A stretch of 64,000 bases of DNA. It comes from Mycobacterium scrofulaceum (lineage in GTDB: Bacteria > Actinomycetota > Actinomycetes > Mycobacteriales > Mycobacteriaceae). The translations under genes and the position numbers were made by a program. How positions within the stretch are numbered: position 1 is the first letter of the stretch; each line of letters opens with the position of its first letter. Shown here one piece after another: positions 46,331-55,648 of this stretch. The stretch is taken from NCBI RefSeq assembly GCF_002086735.1, contig NZ_MVIJ01000020.1:1-64000 (forward strand), in the 5' to 3' direction. The notes below the pieces were generated by a model that saw only the letters and a list, made by a program, of their open reading frames with translations, did not search any database and was not told where the DNA came from.

Positions 46331-47653
46331 TCATGCCGGGGCGAAACCGTACACCTGGCCGTCGCTGGTCGCGGCCACCACCCGGCGGTCGGCGCCGACC
46401 GCGACCCCGACGGGATAGCCGGTGGCCGCGGGTAGGGGGTAGCTGCCCTGGGTGTGGCCGGTGGCCGGGTCGAAGACCAGCAGCGACATGCCCGGGGCGC
46501 CGTTCGCGGCCGGGGCGCTGATAACCGTGTAGCCGACGCCGGCGCCCGCCAGGCTCGACGACGACAGGGGGGCGAGGTCATCGCGGCGCCACGCCTGGTC
46601 CGCGTGGTCGCCCGCGTCCTTGAACGCCACCAACCGCGTGTCCGGCCCGCCGCCGGACACGATGAGCCCGGTCGGCGTGACCGCGGGCGGCGTCTGCGCC
46701 AGGAACCCCAGCGGCGCCGACCACTTCACCTTCCCGTCGGCGGTGTGCAGCGCCCACAGCCGTTGGTCGCGGCCGTTGACGTAGACGGTCGAGCCGTCGG
46801 CGGACAGCACCGGGCTGGCGATGACACCCGCCTGGATCGCGTCGCTCGTCCACTCCTTGGATAGCAGCGGTGTCTGACCGGGGTGATACTTCAGCCCGAC
46901 CAGGCCCGCCGCCGGGGCGCCCGGCTGCCAGACCCCCAGCACCGCCGTCTGGCTGGCCGGCGAAAACGCGGGCGCGGCGGCCACCGGGCAGCCTTGCCGG
47001 GCCGGCGCGCAATCGGCCAGCCCGCGCGTCGCATCGGTGGGGTCGACGCCCTCCACCAGATCCATCGGGCTGCCGACCACCGCGCCGCGATGCGCCTCGA
47101 AAACCAGCACCTGGCCGAGGTGCGTCGCGACGAGCAGCTGCCCGTGCCCGAGAAAGCGTGGGGTGGCGGGCATTCCGATCACGGGCCGCCGCCACCGCGT
47201 CCACTGCGTGACCGGGAAGGAGACGAACGCACCCGGTTGGCCGACGTAGACGTTGTCGAACCCGTCGAGCAACGGGCCCGCAAAGCCACCGCCCTGCACC
47301 AGGCGGACACACCAGCGCTGCCGGCCGTTGTCGTCGTTCTCCCACTCCATCAGCGAACACCCGGTCGGGGTTTGCGCGTTGAGGACAAGGTAGCCGCGCG
47401 CGCTCAGCGCCGGCCCCGCCGCCAGGCTCCCTTTCACCGAGCGCGTCCACCGCAACGACAGCTTGGTGGCGCCGCCGGTGGCGGTGTAGCTGCTGTTGGC
47501 CGCGTCGGCGTACTGGGCGGGCCAGCCGGCGGCGGCCGACGCTTCCACCCACGAGTCGGTGTTGGCGCACCCGCCGAGGCCGGCGGTGATCCCGGCCGCC
47601 AGCAGCGCCGATGACCAACGCCGAAGCCCGCGCCGGAGATGTCGGTCAAGCAC
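46331..47653 (-). CDS. PQQ-like beta-propeller lipoprotein (Rv3035-like)
   Basis: 440 aa from GTG. Arginine-rich start, hydrophobic stretch and lipobox GLGGC near residue 28. The rest consists of repeated propeller blades (GGFAGPLLDGFDNVYVG, GSTVYVNGRDQRLWALHTAD, DGQVYGFAPA). The fold resembles PQQ-dependent dehydrogenases or BamB without a catalytic site I can see. An exported scaffold or binding role is likely. Confidence 0.85.
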   Translation of the reverse strand: MLDRHLRRGLRRWSSALLAAGITAGLGGCANTDSWVEASAAAGWPAQYADAANSSYTATGGATKLSLRWTRSVKGSLAAGPALSARGYLVLNAQTPTGCSLMEWENDDNGRQRWCVRLVQGGGFAGPLLDGFDNVYVGQPGAFVSFPVTQWTRWRRPVIGMPATPRFLGHGQLLVATHLGQVLVFEAHRGAVVGSPMDLVEGVDPTDATRGLADCAPARQGCPVAAAPAFSPASQTAVLGVWQPGAPAAGLVGLKYHPGQTPLLSKEWTSDAIQAGVIASPVLSADGSTVYVNGRDQRLWALHTADGKVKWSAPLGFLAQTPPAVTPTGLIVSGGGPDTRLVAFKDAGDHADQAWRRDDLAPLSSSSLAGAGVGYTVISAPAANGAPGMSLLVFDPATGHTQGSYPLPAATGYPVGVAVGADRRVVAATSDGQVYGFAPA

Positions 47654-47791
47654 CTCGATTCCCAGATCCTTCCGCGGGACGTTCGGCGTGGGCGGCCGGT
47701 GAGTACAGGTGAGGGTAACCCGTGGCGGCCCGGCATCGGCGGATTGCCCGCGGTTCTCGGTGCACGATCACTCGCGCTAGGCTGTCCGGCC

Positions 47792-48529
47792 ATGACGAGC
47801 ATGTGGGGCGCGCCGGTCCATCGCCGCTGGCGTGGATCGAACTTGCGAGACCCGCGCCAGGCCAAATTTCTCACGCTGGACTCGCTGAAGTGGGTGCTGC
47901 GCAACCGCGCGTACACGCCCTGGTATTTGGTGCGGTACTGGCGATTGCTGAAGTTCAAGCTCGCCAACCCGCACATCATCACCCGCGGCATGGTCTTCCT
48001 GGGCAAGGACGTGGAAATCCACGCGACGCCCGAACTGGCGCAGCTGGAGATCGGCCGGTGGGTGCACATCGGCGACAAGAACACCATCCGCGCCCACGAG
48101 GGCTCGCTGCGGTTCGGCGACAAGGTGGTGCTCGGCCGCGACAACGTCATCAACGCCTATCTGGACATCGAGCTCGGCGATTCGGTCCTGATGGCCGACT
48201 GGTGCTACGTGTGCGACTTCGACCACCGCATGGACAACATCAACCTGCCGATCAAGGACCAGGGCATCGTGAAGTCGCCGGTGCGGATCGGGCCCGACAC
48301 CTGGGTGGGGGTGAAGGTGACGGTGCTGCGCGGCACGGCCGTCGGCCGCGGCTGCGTGCTGGGGTCACACGCGGTGGTGCGCGGCGTGATCCCCGACTAC
48401 TCGATCGCGGTCGGTGCGCCGGCCAAGGTGGTCAAGAACCGCCAGCTCGCCTGGGAGAGCACGGCCGCCCAGCGCGCGGAACTGGCGGCCGCGCTGGCCG
48501 ACATCGAACGCAAGAAGGCCACTCGCTAG
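47792..48529 (+). CDS. Left-handed beta-helix acyltransferase (hexapeptide repeats)
   Basis: 245 aa from ATG 47792. Hexapeptide repeats run from about 75 to 200 (VEIHATPELAQLEIG, then VVLGRDNVINAYLDIELG). The C-terminal IPDYSIAVGAPAKVVKNR is the usual end of maltose/galactoside O-acetyltransferase relatives. It may acetylate or succinylate a cell-wall glycan. Corresponds to Rv3034c. In the 138 bases before it (divergent from Rv3035-like) I see no clear site. Confidence 0.88.
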   Translation: MTSMWGAPVHRRWRGSNLRDPRQAKFLTLDSLKWVLRNRAYTPWYLVRYWRLLKFKLANPHIITRGMVFLGKDVEIHATPELAQLEIGRWVHIGDKNTIRAHEGSLRFGDKVVLGRDNVINAYLDIELGDSVLMADWCYVCDFDHRMDNINLPIKDQGIVKSPVRIGPDTWVGVKVTVLRGTAVGRGCVLGSHAVVRGVIPDYSIAVGAPAKVVKNRQLAWESTAAQRAELAAALADIERKKATR

Positions 48530-48537
48530 ATCCTATC

Positions 48538-48582
48538 GCGGTCACCCGCCCCGCCCGGCTTCGCCGCGCTCGCGATCACCGC
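48538..48582 (-). repeat. Diverged copy of the 45-bp interspersed repeat
   Basis: Aligns over all 45 bases with the nrdI copy (same orientation) with several substitutions, including in the terminal GTGGCGA. It lies between the convergent acetyltransferase and DUF4333 genes. Confidence 0.65.
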
Positions 48583-48597
48583 TAGCTCGGCCGACCG

Positions 48598-49149
48598 CTA
48601 GCTCGGCGGTTCGGCGTGATCGTCGACCTTGAAGTCGAAGCGCACATCGCCCGCGTCGACGTTGGTCACCGTCACGGCAATGCCGTATTTGTCGCTGCCG
48701 TCGACGAGCTGGCAGCGCAGCGTCGCGCCCTGAACGCCCTTCAGGTTGTCGGGGCACGTCACCGCGTCGGGCCGCCGGCCCACCTGCTGCGCCAGCTTGT
48801 TGCTGATGATCTTGGCGACCTGGTTCTTGTCGACCGTCTCCACCATGTCGAACTTGACGTCCTTGCCGTCCACACTGGTCACGGTCACGTTGACATTGAA
48901 GGTCTGGTTTTTGACCTTCATCTCGCAATTGAGTTGCGCCCCAACCTTGGCCGGCAGATCGTTCGGGCAGTTCACCGAGTCGGGCTTGTTGCCGGCGGCG
49001 TCGGTCATCTTGGCGGTGATCTGGCCGGCCACATCGCTCTTGCTGACCGTGTGCGACGAGCCGACGGAACACGAACAGGCGGTGACGGCGGCGAACAATC
49101 CCGCGGCGGCACCGGAGACCAGCAACGTCCGGGCGATGAAGGGTGTCAT
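48598..49149 (-). CDS. Lipoprotein with two DUF4333 repeats (Rv3033-like)
   Basis: 183 aa from ATG 49149, which has GGAGG upstream. Signal peptide with lipobox-like VTACSC. Two homologous modules follow (about 40-110 and 113-180), each with a Cys pair (SVNCPNDLPAKVGAQLNCEM and AVTCPDNLKGVQGATLRCQL) that probably forms a disulfide. Function unknown. Upstream, GTTTGAGCAAAC (49219-49230) is a short palindrome in the leader. Confidence 0.85.
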   Translation of the reverse strand: MTPFIARTLLVSGAAAGLFAAVTACSCSVGSSHTVSKSDVAGQITAKMTDAAGNKPDSVNCPNDLPAKVGAQLNCEMKVKNQTFNVNVTVTSVDGKDVKFDMVETVDKNQVAKIISNKLAQQVGRRPDAVTCPDNLKGVQGATLRCQLVDGSDKYGIAVTVTNVDAGDVRFDFKVDDHAEPPS

Positions 49150-49278
49150 GGGTGCCTCCGAGCGGCTTGACAACTGTGAATCGGCTGATAATCGCATGCC
49201 GCACACCCTCGGGTAGGGGTTTGAGCAAACGTTCACGCACGCGACAATTCGTTGCTGAGCGAGGCGCTTCGGCGTCGG

Positions 49279-50610
49279 TCAGATGCTCTGGTAGCGCCGC
49301 AGGGCCTCGGCGCGCTCGGCGCCGTGGTCGACGATCGGGGCCGGGTAGCCGGCCGGCCGTTCGCCCTTGCGCAGGCGAGCATCGTCGACGGAGCGCAGCT
49401 CGGGCACCCACCGCCGGACGTATTCCCCGGACGGGTCGAACTTCGCGGCCTGGCTGGTCGGGTTGAACACCCGGAAGTACGGCGCGGCGTCGGTGCCGCA
49501 ACCGGCGCACCACTGCCACCCGTGCTGATTGTTTGCCATGTCCCCGTCGACGAGCTGGTCGAGGAACCACTCGGCCCCCCACTGCCAGGGCAGGTGCAGG
49601 TCCTTGACCAAGAACGACGCGACGATCATTCGCACCCGGTTGTGCACGAAACCGGTCTCGCGCAGCTGACGCATCCCGGCGTCCACCAGCGGGAAGCCGG
49701 TCTCGCCCGCCTTCCACGACTCGAAGCGGCGTTTGGCTTCGGCGCCGGTGTCGGTGCGGATGCCGTCGAACTGGTGGTTCCAGTTGCGCCAGGCGCTGGC
49801 GGGCCAGTGGTGCAGAACGTCGGCGTAGAAATCGCGAAACGCCAACTCGCGCAGGTACGCCTGAGCTCCGCGGTGACGGAGGTCGAGGTCGGCGACCATC
49901 GTGCGGGGATGGATGCTGCCGAACTTCAGGTGGGCCGACATGCGGCTGGTGGCCTCGAGGTCGGGCCGGTCGCGGTCCTCGGCGTAACGCTCCAGTCCGT
50001 CGTTGACGAACGCCTCCCACTCGAACAGCGCGGCCCGCTCGCCGGCGGCGAGGTCAAGGGTGGCACCGGGATCGGGAATGTCGCACTGTCGGATCGCGAC
50101 GTGGTCGGGATCGACCCAGTGCGCCGACTCGGCACCCGATTTTGCCGGCGACCGCCAGCCCACCTCGCGCCATTTCCGCAGGAACGGGGTGAACACCTGG
50201 TAGGGGGTGCCGTCCTGCTTGGTGACCCGACCGGGCGACACGAGATAGGGCGAGCCCGTCGCGACCAAGGGCACCGGGCCCAGAGCGGCGCGGACCCGGT
50301 CGTCGCGGCGCCGCCCGAACGGTGCGAAGTCGGTCGATATGTGCACCGACGAGGCGCCGACCTCCTTGACGATGCGGGGAATCTGCTCGTGGGGCAGTCC
50401 GCGGGTCACCAGCAGCCGGCCGTCCAGGTCGCTGCGCAGACGGCGCAGCGCGTCACCCAGGTACTGCAGGCGACGCTGGCCCGACGACGCCTCCAACCGC
50501 GGGTCCAACACGAAACACGCGAGCACCTGCTCGTTTTGGGCCGCGGCGACAAGGGCCGGGTGATCCCGCAACCGAAGGTCGCGACGCAGCCACAGCAATG
50601 CGAAAGTCAT
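49279..50610 (-). CDS. phr: Deoxyribodipyrimidine photolyase
   Basis: 443 aa from ATG 50610. N-terminal antenna domain LLWLRRDLRLRDHPALVAAA. FAD-binding C-terminal domain with RMSAHLKFGSIHPRTM, WNHQFDGIRTDTG and NNQHGWQWCAGCGTD. It repairs cyclobutane pyrimidine dimers using blue light. Not part of the M. tuberculosis genome as I know it. It is the third gene after mmpL and tspO, a grouping common near light-induced carotenoid genes. Confidence 0.93.
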   Translation of the reverse strand: MTFALLWLRRDLRLRDHPALVAAAQNEQVLACFVLDPRLEASSGQRRLQYLGDALRRLRSDLDGRLLVTRGLPHEQIPRIVKEVGASSVHISTDFAPFGRRRDDRVRAALGPVPLVATGSPYLVSPGRVTKQDGTPYQVFTPFLRKWREVGWRSPAKSGAESAHWVDPDHVAIRQCDIPDPGATLDLAAGERAALFEWEAFVNDGLERYAEDRDRPDLEATSRMSAHLKFGSIHPRTMVADLDLRHRGAQAYLRELAFRDFYADVLHHWPASAWRNWNHQFDGIRTDTGAEAKRRFESWKAGETGFPLVDAGMRQLRETGFVHNRVRMIVASFLVKDLHLPWQWGAEWFLDQLVDGDMANNQHGWQWCAGCGTDAAPYFRVFNPTSQAAKFDPSGEYVRRWVPELRSVDDARLRKGERPAGYPAPIVDHGAERAEALRRYQSI

Positions 50611-50618
50611 GGGCTCTC

Positions 50619-51098
50619 TCAGCGGTTGAGCCGCCAGACATGGGTGGCCAGCACGGTGGCGAACGAACACCACAGCGGGTACGCCGACAGCGCCAGCCCG
50701 GCCCGTGGGTCGGCCTGCCCGGCCCGCCGCGCGAGGTCGGCGCTGCTGGCCGTCAGCACGGCGGCACCGGCCGCCGACGCCCCGAGCTTGTGGAAACGAA
50801 AGAACAGCCAGCTCCATGCCGCGTTGAGCACCAGGTTTACCCCGAGGGCCGCGGCGTAGCGGCGCGCCTGGTCGTGTTGTCCGGCGGCCCGGAATCGGTC
50901 GATGACCACCGCGGACGTGACCGCGATGTCGCCGTAGAGCGTGGTCCATGCCACCGGAAAGGCGGCGTTGGGGGGCTGGTACGGCGGCTTGCGCAGCCGC
51001 GCGTACCAGGTGGGAATGGCCTTGGCGTTGGCGATGCTTCCGGTTCCGCCGGCGACGGCGACGGCCAGGCTCGTCGCGGCCAGGATCGACTTGTTCAC
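50619..51098 (-). CDS. TspO/MBR-family membrane protein
   Basis: 159 aa from GTG 51098, overlapping the mmpL stop (GTGA), with GGAG upstream. Five hydrophobic helices and the TspO signature WYARLRKPPYQPPNAAFPVA, then NLVLNAAWSWLFF and SAYPLWCSFATVLA. TspO proteins bind or degrade porphyrins and control pigment genes in some bacteria. Eight bases separate it from phr, so the three genes form one operon. Confidence 0.9.
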   Translation of the reverse strand: MNKSILAATSLAVAVAGGTGSIANAKAIPTWYARLRKPPYQPPNAAFPVAWTTLYGDIAVTSAVVIDRFRAAGQHDQARRYAAALGVNLVLNAAWSWLFFRFHKLGASAAGAAVLTASSADLARRAGQADPRAGLALSAYPLWCSFATVLATHVWRLNR

Positions 51099-53194
51099 GG
51101 GATGCTCCGTTCTTCTTGACGTTCTGCTTGCCCTGCAACGGCTTTCGTGTGCTGCGGCGCGGTCGGCCACCAGATGAGATCGCCGATGAGGGCGAACAAC
51201 GCTGGAATGACCAGTGTGCGGACCACGAAGGTGTCCAGCAGGATTCCGAGGCCGACGATGATTCCCAGCTGGGTGAGCACGATCAACGGCAGGACGCCGA
51301 GCACGCAGAAGACGGCGGCCAAAACGATTCCCGCACTGGTGATCACGCCGCCGGTGGCCGAAACCGCCGCGACCATCCCGGCCCGCGCGCCGCGCTGCGC
51401 GGCCTCCTCGCGGGCCCGGGTGACCAAAAAGATGGTGTAGTCGACGCCGAGGGCGGCCAGAAAGAGGAAGGCGAACAGCGGCGTGCTGTTGTCCAGCGCC
51501 GGGAACCCGAAAACGTGGCTGCTGGCCCAGCCGCCCATGCCGAGGGCGGCGAGCGCTCCAAGGATCGTCGCCGCCAGCAGTGTGGGCGGTGCAAGTGCGG
51601 ATCGCAGCAGGACATAGAGGACGGCGAGGATGACCGCGAGAATCGCCGGGATCAGCAGATGCCGGTCGTGGGTGGCCGCGTCGCGGACGTCGAGCGCTTG
51701 CGCGTCGGCCCCGCCCACCAGTGCCGCGGGACTGGCCGTCTTCGTCGTATCACGCAGTGCCGCAATGATCTTGAATGCGCGGGCGGAGGATGGGGGTGCA
51801 TCTATCACCACCGACCACTTCGTCAACCCGGACGCGGAGCGGGCGGAATCGGTCGCCGACACCACGCCCGGTGTGGCCCTGATGACCTCCGGCACCCGCG
51901 AGAGGCTGGAGGCGATGACCAGCGTGGGATTGGTCAGGCCGGCCGGAAAATGTTTGGCCACAACCTCGTAACCGGTCACCGAGTCCGCTTGGACCCGGAA
52001 CTGCTCGGTCTGCGACAGACCGATGCGCGTGCCCAGCAGGCCGGTGGCCAGCGCTGCCAGTCCGGCGACCGCCGCCACCGCGACCAGCGCCGGGCGGCGG
52101 TTCACCCAATCCCCGACGCGGTGCCAGACGCCGCGATCGACGCCGTCGGCGTCCCCGGGGCGGGGGATGAACGGCCAGAACAATCGCCGGCCGCACAGCG
52201 CGAGCACTGGCGGGAGTATCACCAGGGCGGACGCCGCGGCGACCACCAGCCCGCATGCCGCCAGCGCGCCCAGGCTGCGCGTGCTGGGCGTGGAGGCGAA
52301 GAGCAGGGTGAGCAATGCCAACACCACGGTGGCATTGCTGGCGACGATCGCCGGGCCGGCCATCCGCACCGCGCGGCGCAGCGCGTCCCGGTGCTCGTCA
52401 TGGCGCCGAAGCTCCTGCCGATAGCGGGAGATCAGCAGCAGCGCGTAGTTGGTGCCCGCGCCGAAAACCAGCACGCTGGTGATCCCGGACGTCGCGCCGT
52501 CGAAGCTGAGCCCGGTCAGCGACGCCACGGCCGTGCCCACCGCCGCCGCGACCCGGTCGGCGAAGCCGATGACCAGCAGCGGCACCAGCCACAGCACCGG
52601 GGAGCGATAGGTGGCGATCAGCAGCAGCGCCACCACCGACGCCGTCACCGCGAGCAGGGTGACGTTCGCGTTGGTGAACGCGCCGGCGATGTCGGCGCCG
52701 AAGGCAGGACCGCCGGTGACGTGGGCCTGCAGCTCGGTGGGCAGCCCGGCGTGGGCCGCCTTGCGCAGGTTTCCGACGACATCGCTCAACGCGAGTCCGG
52801 ACAGGTCGGCGCTGACGGGCACCACCCCGATGACGGCCTTGCCGTCGCCCGAGACCTGCGGAGGGGCAGAGCCCATGGCGCCGGCGGGCGGTGCGGCGGC
52901 CTGCGCGCGGTCGCGGGCCGCTTGGGCGGCGGACACATCGGCGGGGCTCAGCGCGGCGCCGTCGGCGCGGCTGACGACGACGAGCAAGGGAACGCGGTCC
53001 CCGCCGGGGAACTGGCGAGCCATGGCGTCGACCCGGGCGGAATCCGAGCCGGTCGGGACCGACAGCGGCGCCTGTCCCGCTGCTCCGTTGGCGCCGACGG
53101 CGGCCATGAAACCGACGCCGAGCAGGACGGCACCCAGGGGGAGCAGCCACGACCACCGTCCCGTCAGGGCTGCGGCCAAGCGATCCCACACCAC
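51095..53194 (-). CDS. MMPL-family RND transporter
   Basis: 699 aa from GTG. Twelve membrane helices in two halves, with large loops after helices 1 and 7. The second proton-relay motif is intact (GVDYTIFLVTRAREE), but the first reads GAGTNYALLLISRYR, with Asn where Asp is normal. MmpL proteins export lipids; the pigment neighbourhood suggests a terpenoid or lipid cargo, but this is inference. First gene of mmpL-tspO-phr, divergent from the IPP isomerase. Confidence 0.9.
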   Translation of the reverse strand: MVWDRLAAALTGRWSWLLPLGAVLLGVGFMAAVGANGAAGQAPLSVPTGSDSARVDAMARQFPGGDRVPLLVVVSRADGAALSPADVSAAQAARDRAQAAAPPAGAMGSAPPQVSGDGKAVIGVVPVSADLSGLALSDVVGNLRKAAHAGLPTELQAHVTGGPAFGADIAGAFTNANVTLLAVTASVVALLLIATYRSPVLWLVPLLVIGFADRVAAAVGTAVASLTGLSFDGATSGITSVLVFGAGTNYALLLISRYRQELRRHDEHRDALRRAVRMAGPAIVASNATVVLALLTLLFASTPSTRSLGALAACGLVVAAASALVILPPVLALCGRRLFWPFIPRPGDADGVDRGVWHRVGDWVNRRPALVAVAAVAGLAALATGLLGTRIGLSQTEQFRVQADSVTGYEVVAKHFPAGLTNPTLVIASSLSRVPEVIRATPGVVSATDSARSASGLTKWSVVIDAPPSSARAFKIIAALRDTTKTASPAALVGGADAQALDVRDAATHDRHLLIPAILAVILAVLYVLLRSALAPPTLLAATILGALAALGMGGWASSHVFGFPALDNSTPLFAFLFLAALGVDYTIFLVTRAREEAAQRGARAGMVAAVSATGGVITSAGIVLAAVFCVLGVLPLIVLTQLGIIVGLGILLDTFVVRTLVIPALFALIGDLIWWPTAPQHTKAVAGQAERQEERSIP

Positions 53195-53205
53195 GAATTG
53201 AAGTC

Positions 53206-53236
53206 TTTCAGTATGTTAAACATTAATCAACTGAAA
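53206..53236. promoter_or_regulatory. AT-rich divergent operator/promoter between mmpL and idi
   Basis: TTTCAGT (53206-53212) and ACTGAAA (53230-53236) form inverted arms around ATGTTAAACAT (53213-53223), itself a palindrome. The gap of 91 bases is strikingly AT-rich compared with its surroundings. It may be the target of the nearby MarR protein or of a light regulator. A similar AACTGAA sequence occurs at 58383. Confidence 0.5.
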
Positions 53237-53285
53237 TTACGCATCGTCACGCATTGAGCGCCGACGGTACGCAACAAGGGGCACT

Positions 53286-54386
53286 ATGGACATTATGGAT
53301 GTGCGGGGCCGGGGACCGGTTGCGCCGGGGGTGGCTGGGGTGACGGTCGACGGCGGGCCCATGACGACCCGCAAGCGGCGACACATCGACGTGTGCCTGG
53401 GCGAGCAGGTCAACTACGAGCACCTCGGCACCGGGCTGGACCGCTACCAATTGCCCTACAACGCCCTGACCCAGACCAGCCTGGGCGACATCGACCTGTC
53501 CACGCAATTCTTCGGTGTGAACCTGCGGTCGCCGGTGCTGATCGGTGCGATGACCGGCGGTGCGGAATTGTCCGGCACGATCAACCGGAACCTGGCTTCG
53601 GCCGCTCAGCAACTCGGCGTCGGGATGATGCTCGGCTCGCAGCGCATCATGCTGGACAGCGCGCTGGGGGAGCGGGCCGCGGCCAGTTTCGCGGTCCGCG
53701 ACCTCGCCCCGGATGTGTTGTTGTTCGGCAACATCGGGCTGGCCCAGCTCACCCGCGCCGCCGTGCCCGATCTTGCCAAGGCGCTCGACCGGGTGGGCGC
53801 CGACGCCCTCGCGGTGCACACCAATCCGTTGCAGGAGGCCATTCAGCGCAACGGGGACACCGACTTCTCCGGCTCGCTGGGCAGGCTGAGAGACGTTGCC
53901 GACGCGATCGAATGCCCGGTGCTGCTCAAGGAAGTCGGCCACGGGATCGGCGGCGCCGCGGCCGCGGAACTGGTTGGGGCCGAGGGAGAATTGCCGGTTT
54001 CCGGAATCGACGTCGCGGGTGCCGGCGGGACCTCGTGGTCGCGGGTCGAGCAGTTCGTCCGCTATGGCGAGCTGCGGTACCCGGACCTGGCCGATTGGGG
54101 CATCCCGACCGCGAGGGCGATCGTGGAGGTGCGCGAGGTGCTGCCCGGCATTCCGCTGGTGGCCTCCGGCGGCATCCGCACCGGCATGGACGCGGCCAAG
54201 GCGATCGCGTTGGGCGCCGACGTCGTGGCGGTGGCTCGCCCGCTGCTGCCCGCCGCGATCGAATCCGCAGCGGCCGTGGTCGATTGGCTGCAGCCGTTCG
54301 TCGACGAACTACGGGTTTGCCTGCACGGTTGCGGTGTCACGAACCTCGCGGGGCTGCGCGCCGTCGAACTGACGCCCGTCGCCTAG
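53286..54386 (+). CDS. fni: Type 2 isopentenyl-diphosphate isomerase (FMN-dependent)
   Basis: 366 aa from ATG 53286 (AAGGGG upstream); a later ATG at 53361 ([13 protein letters not shown]) would match the usual family start. Motifs: [53 protein letters not shown], and [20 protein letters not shown] for FMN phosphate binding. It interconverts IPP and DMAPP, feeding the carotenoid pathway encoded to the right. Confidence 0.93.
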   Translation: MDIMDVRGRGPVAPGVAGVTVDGGPMTTRKRRHIDVCLGEQVNYEHLGTGLDRYQLPYNALTQTSLGDIDLSTQFFGVNLRSPVLIGAMTGGAELSGTINRNLASAAQQLGVGMMLGSQRIMLDSALGERAAASFAVRDLAPDVLLFGNIGLAQLTRAAVPDLAKALDRVGADALAVHTNPLQEAIQRNGDTDFSGSLGRLRDVADAIECPVLLKEVGHGIGGAAAAELVGAEGELPVSGIDVAGAGGTSWSRVEQFVRYGELRYPDLADWGIPTARAIVEVREVLPGIPLVASGGIRTGMDAAKAIALGADVVAVARPLLPAAIESAAAVVDWLQPFVDELRVCLHGCGVTNLAGLRAVELTPVA

Positions 54387-54397
54387 GTGCGTGCGCG

Positions 54398-55648
54398 ATG
54401 GCGGTGATACTGGCCTACGGGTCGCCGGCGCTGGGGCATCTGTTGCCGGCCGGGGCGCTGCTGGCCGAGCTCGCCGGTCGCGGTCACGAGGTTCACGCCC
54501 GCACCATGGCGGACGGGGTCGCGACGATGCGCGCGGTCGGCGTGCACGCCGAACCGGTCGCCCCGGACATCGAGGCGATCGTCGGCGAGGATTGGCGGGC
54601 CCGAAACGCGCTGGGAGTGCTGAAGTCGACGATCGACGTGTTATGCCGGCGAGCTGTGCTCGAAGTCCAGGATTTGCGCCGCGCCGTGGATGCCGTCCGG
54701 CCGGACGCGATCATCGTGGACGCCAACTGCTGGGGGGCCATGTCGGCCGCGGACGCCGGGGATACCCCCTGGCTGGTGTTTTCACCGTTCACGCCGTACC
54801 TGCGGTCCCGCGGGGTGCCGCCCTTCGGTCCGGGGATGCGTCCGCTGCCGGGCGTCGTCGGTGAAGCCCGGGACGCCTCGGTCCGACCGATCGTCCGGTA
54901 TCTCTTCGACCGGCCAATGTTGCCGCGGGTCAACGCCCTTCGCGCCGAACTGGGGGTGGCGCGGGTCGGTTCGGTCGACGACTTCATGCGGCGCGCGCCG
55001 CTGCTGCTGGCCGTCGGCGGTGAGCCCTTCGAATATCGGCACCCCGACTGGGCCGGTCTGGTTCACCACATCGGCGCGTGCGTATTCGAACCCGCGCAGA
55101 CGGCCACGCCGGACTGGCTCGCCGCGATCGACCGCCCCGTGGTGCTGTTGAACACGTCCTCGATCAGGCAACCCGACGCCGCCCTGGGGCGGATCGCGTT
55201 GCGGGCGCTGGCGGACGAGCCCGTCCATGTGGTGGCGACGTTCCCGGCGGGCGTGCCCCCGGACCTCCCGCGGCCGGCCAACGCGACCATCCGCCGCTTC
55301 GTCCCCCACGGCGCCGTACTCGAACGGGCCACCTGCGCCGTCACCCACGGGGGGATGGGCACGACGCTCAAAGCCCTCGACCGCGGCGTGCCCGTGTGCG
55401 TCGTGCCGTTCGCCCGGGACCAGGCGGAGGTCGCCCGGCGCGTCGAGGTCGCCCGCTGCGGCACCCGGCTGGTGGCCAAAAACCTCACCCCGGCGCGGTT
55501 GAGGGCGAAGGTGCGCGCGGCGATGACGATGGTGGACGGCGCTCGTCGGGTGGCTGACGGGTTCGCCGCGACCGGAGGTGTGCAGCGCGGGGCGGACCTG
55601 ATAGAGCAGCGGGTGCTCGGCTCCGCGACCCGGCGGCCGGTGGGCTAG
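54398..55648 (+). CDS. GT1-family (MGT-type) glycosyltransferase
   Basis: 416 aa from ATG 54398. N-terminal acceptor domain AYGSPALGHLLPAGALLAEL. C-terminal donor site FVPHGAVLERATCAVTHGGM followed by GTTLKALDRGVPVCVVPFAR, the plant/bacterial UGT signature. It may glucosylate a hydroxylated carotenoid (CrtX-like) given its place 11 bases after the isomerase, but macrolide or lipid acceptors are possible. It converges with the MarR gene, sharing the CTAG at 55645-55648. Confidence 0.85.
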   Translation: MAVILAYGSPALGHLLPAGALLAELAGRGHEVHARTMADGVATMRAVGVHAEPVAPDIEAIVGEDWRARNALGVLKSTIDVLCRRAVLEVQDLRRAVDAVRPDAIIVDANCWGAMSAADAGDTPWLVFSPFTPYLRSRGVPPFGPGMRPLPGVVGEARDASVRPIVRYLFDRPMLPRVNALRAELGVARVGSVDDFMRRAPLLLAVGGEPFEYRHPDWAGLVHHIGACVFEPAQTATPDWLAAIDRPVVLLNTSSIRQPDAALGRIALRALADEPVHVVATFPAGVPPDLPRPANATIRRFVPHGAVLERATCAVTHGGMGTTLKALDRGVPVCVVPFARDQAEVARRVEVARCGTRLVAKNLTPARLRAKVRAAMTMVDGARRVADGFAATGGVQRGADLIEQRVLGSATRRPVG

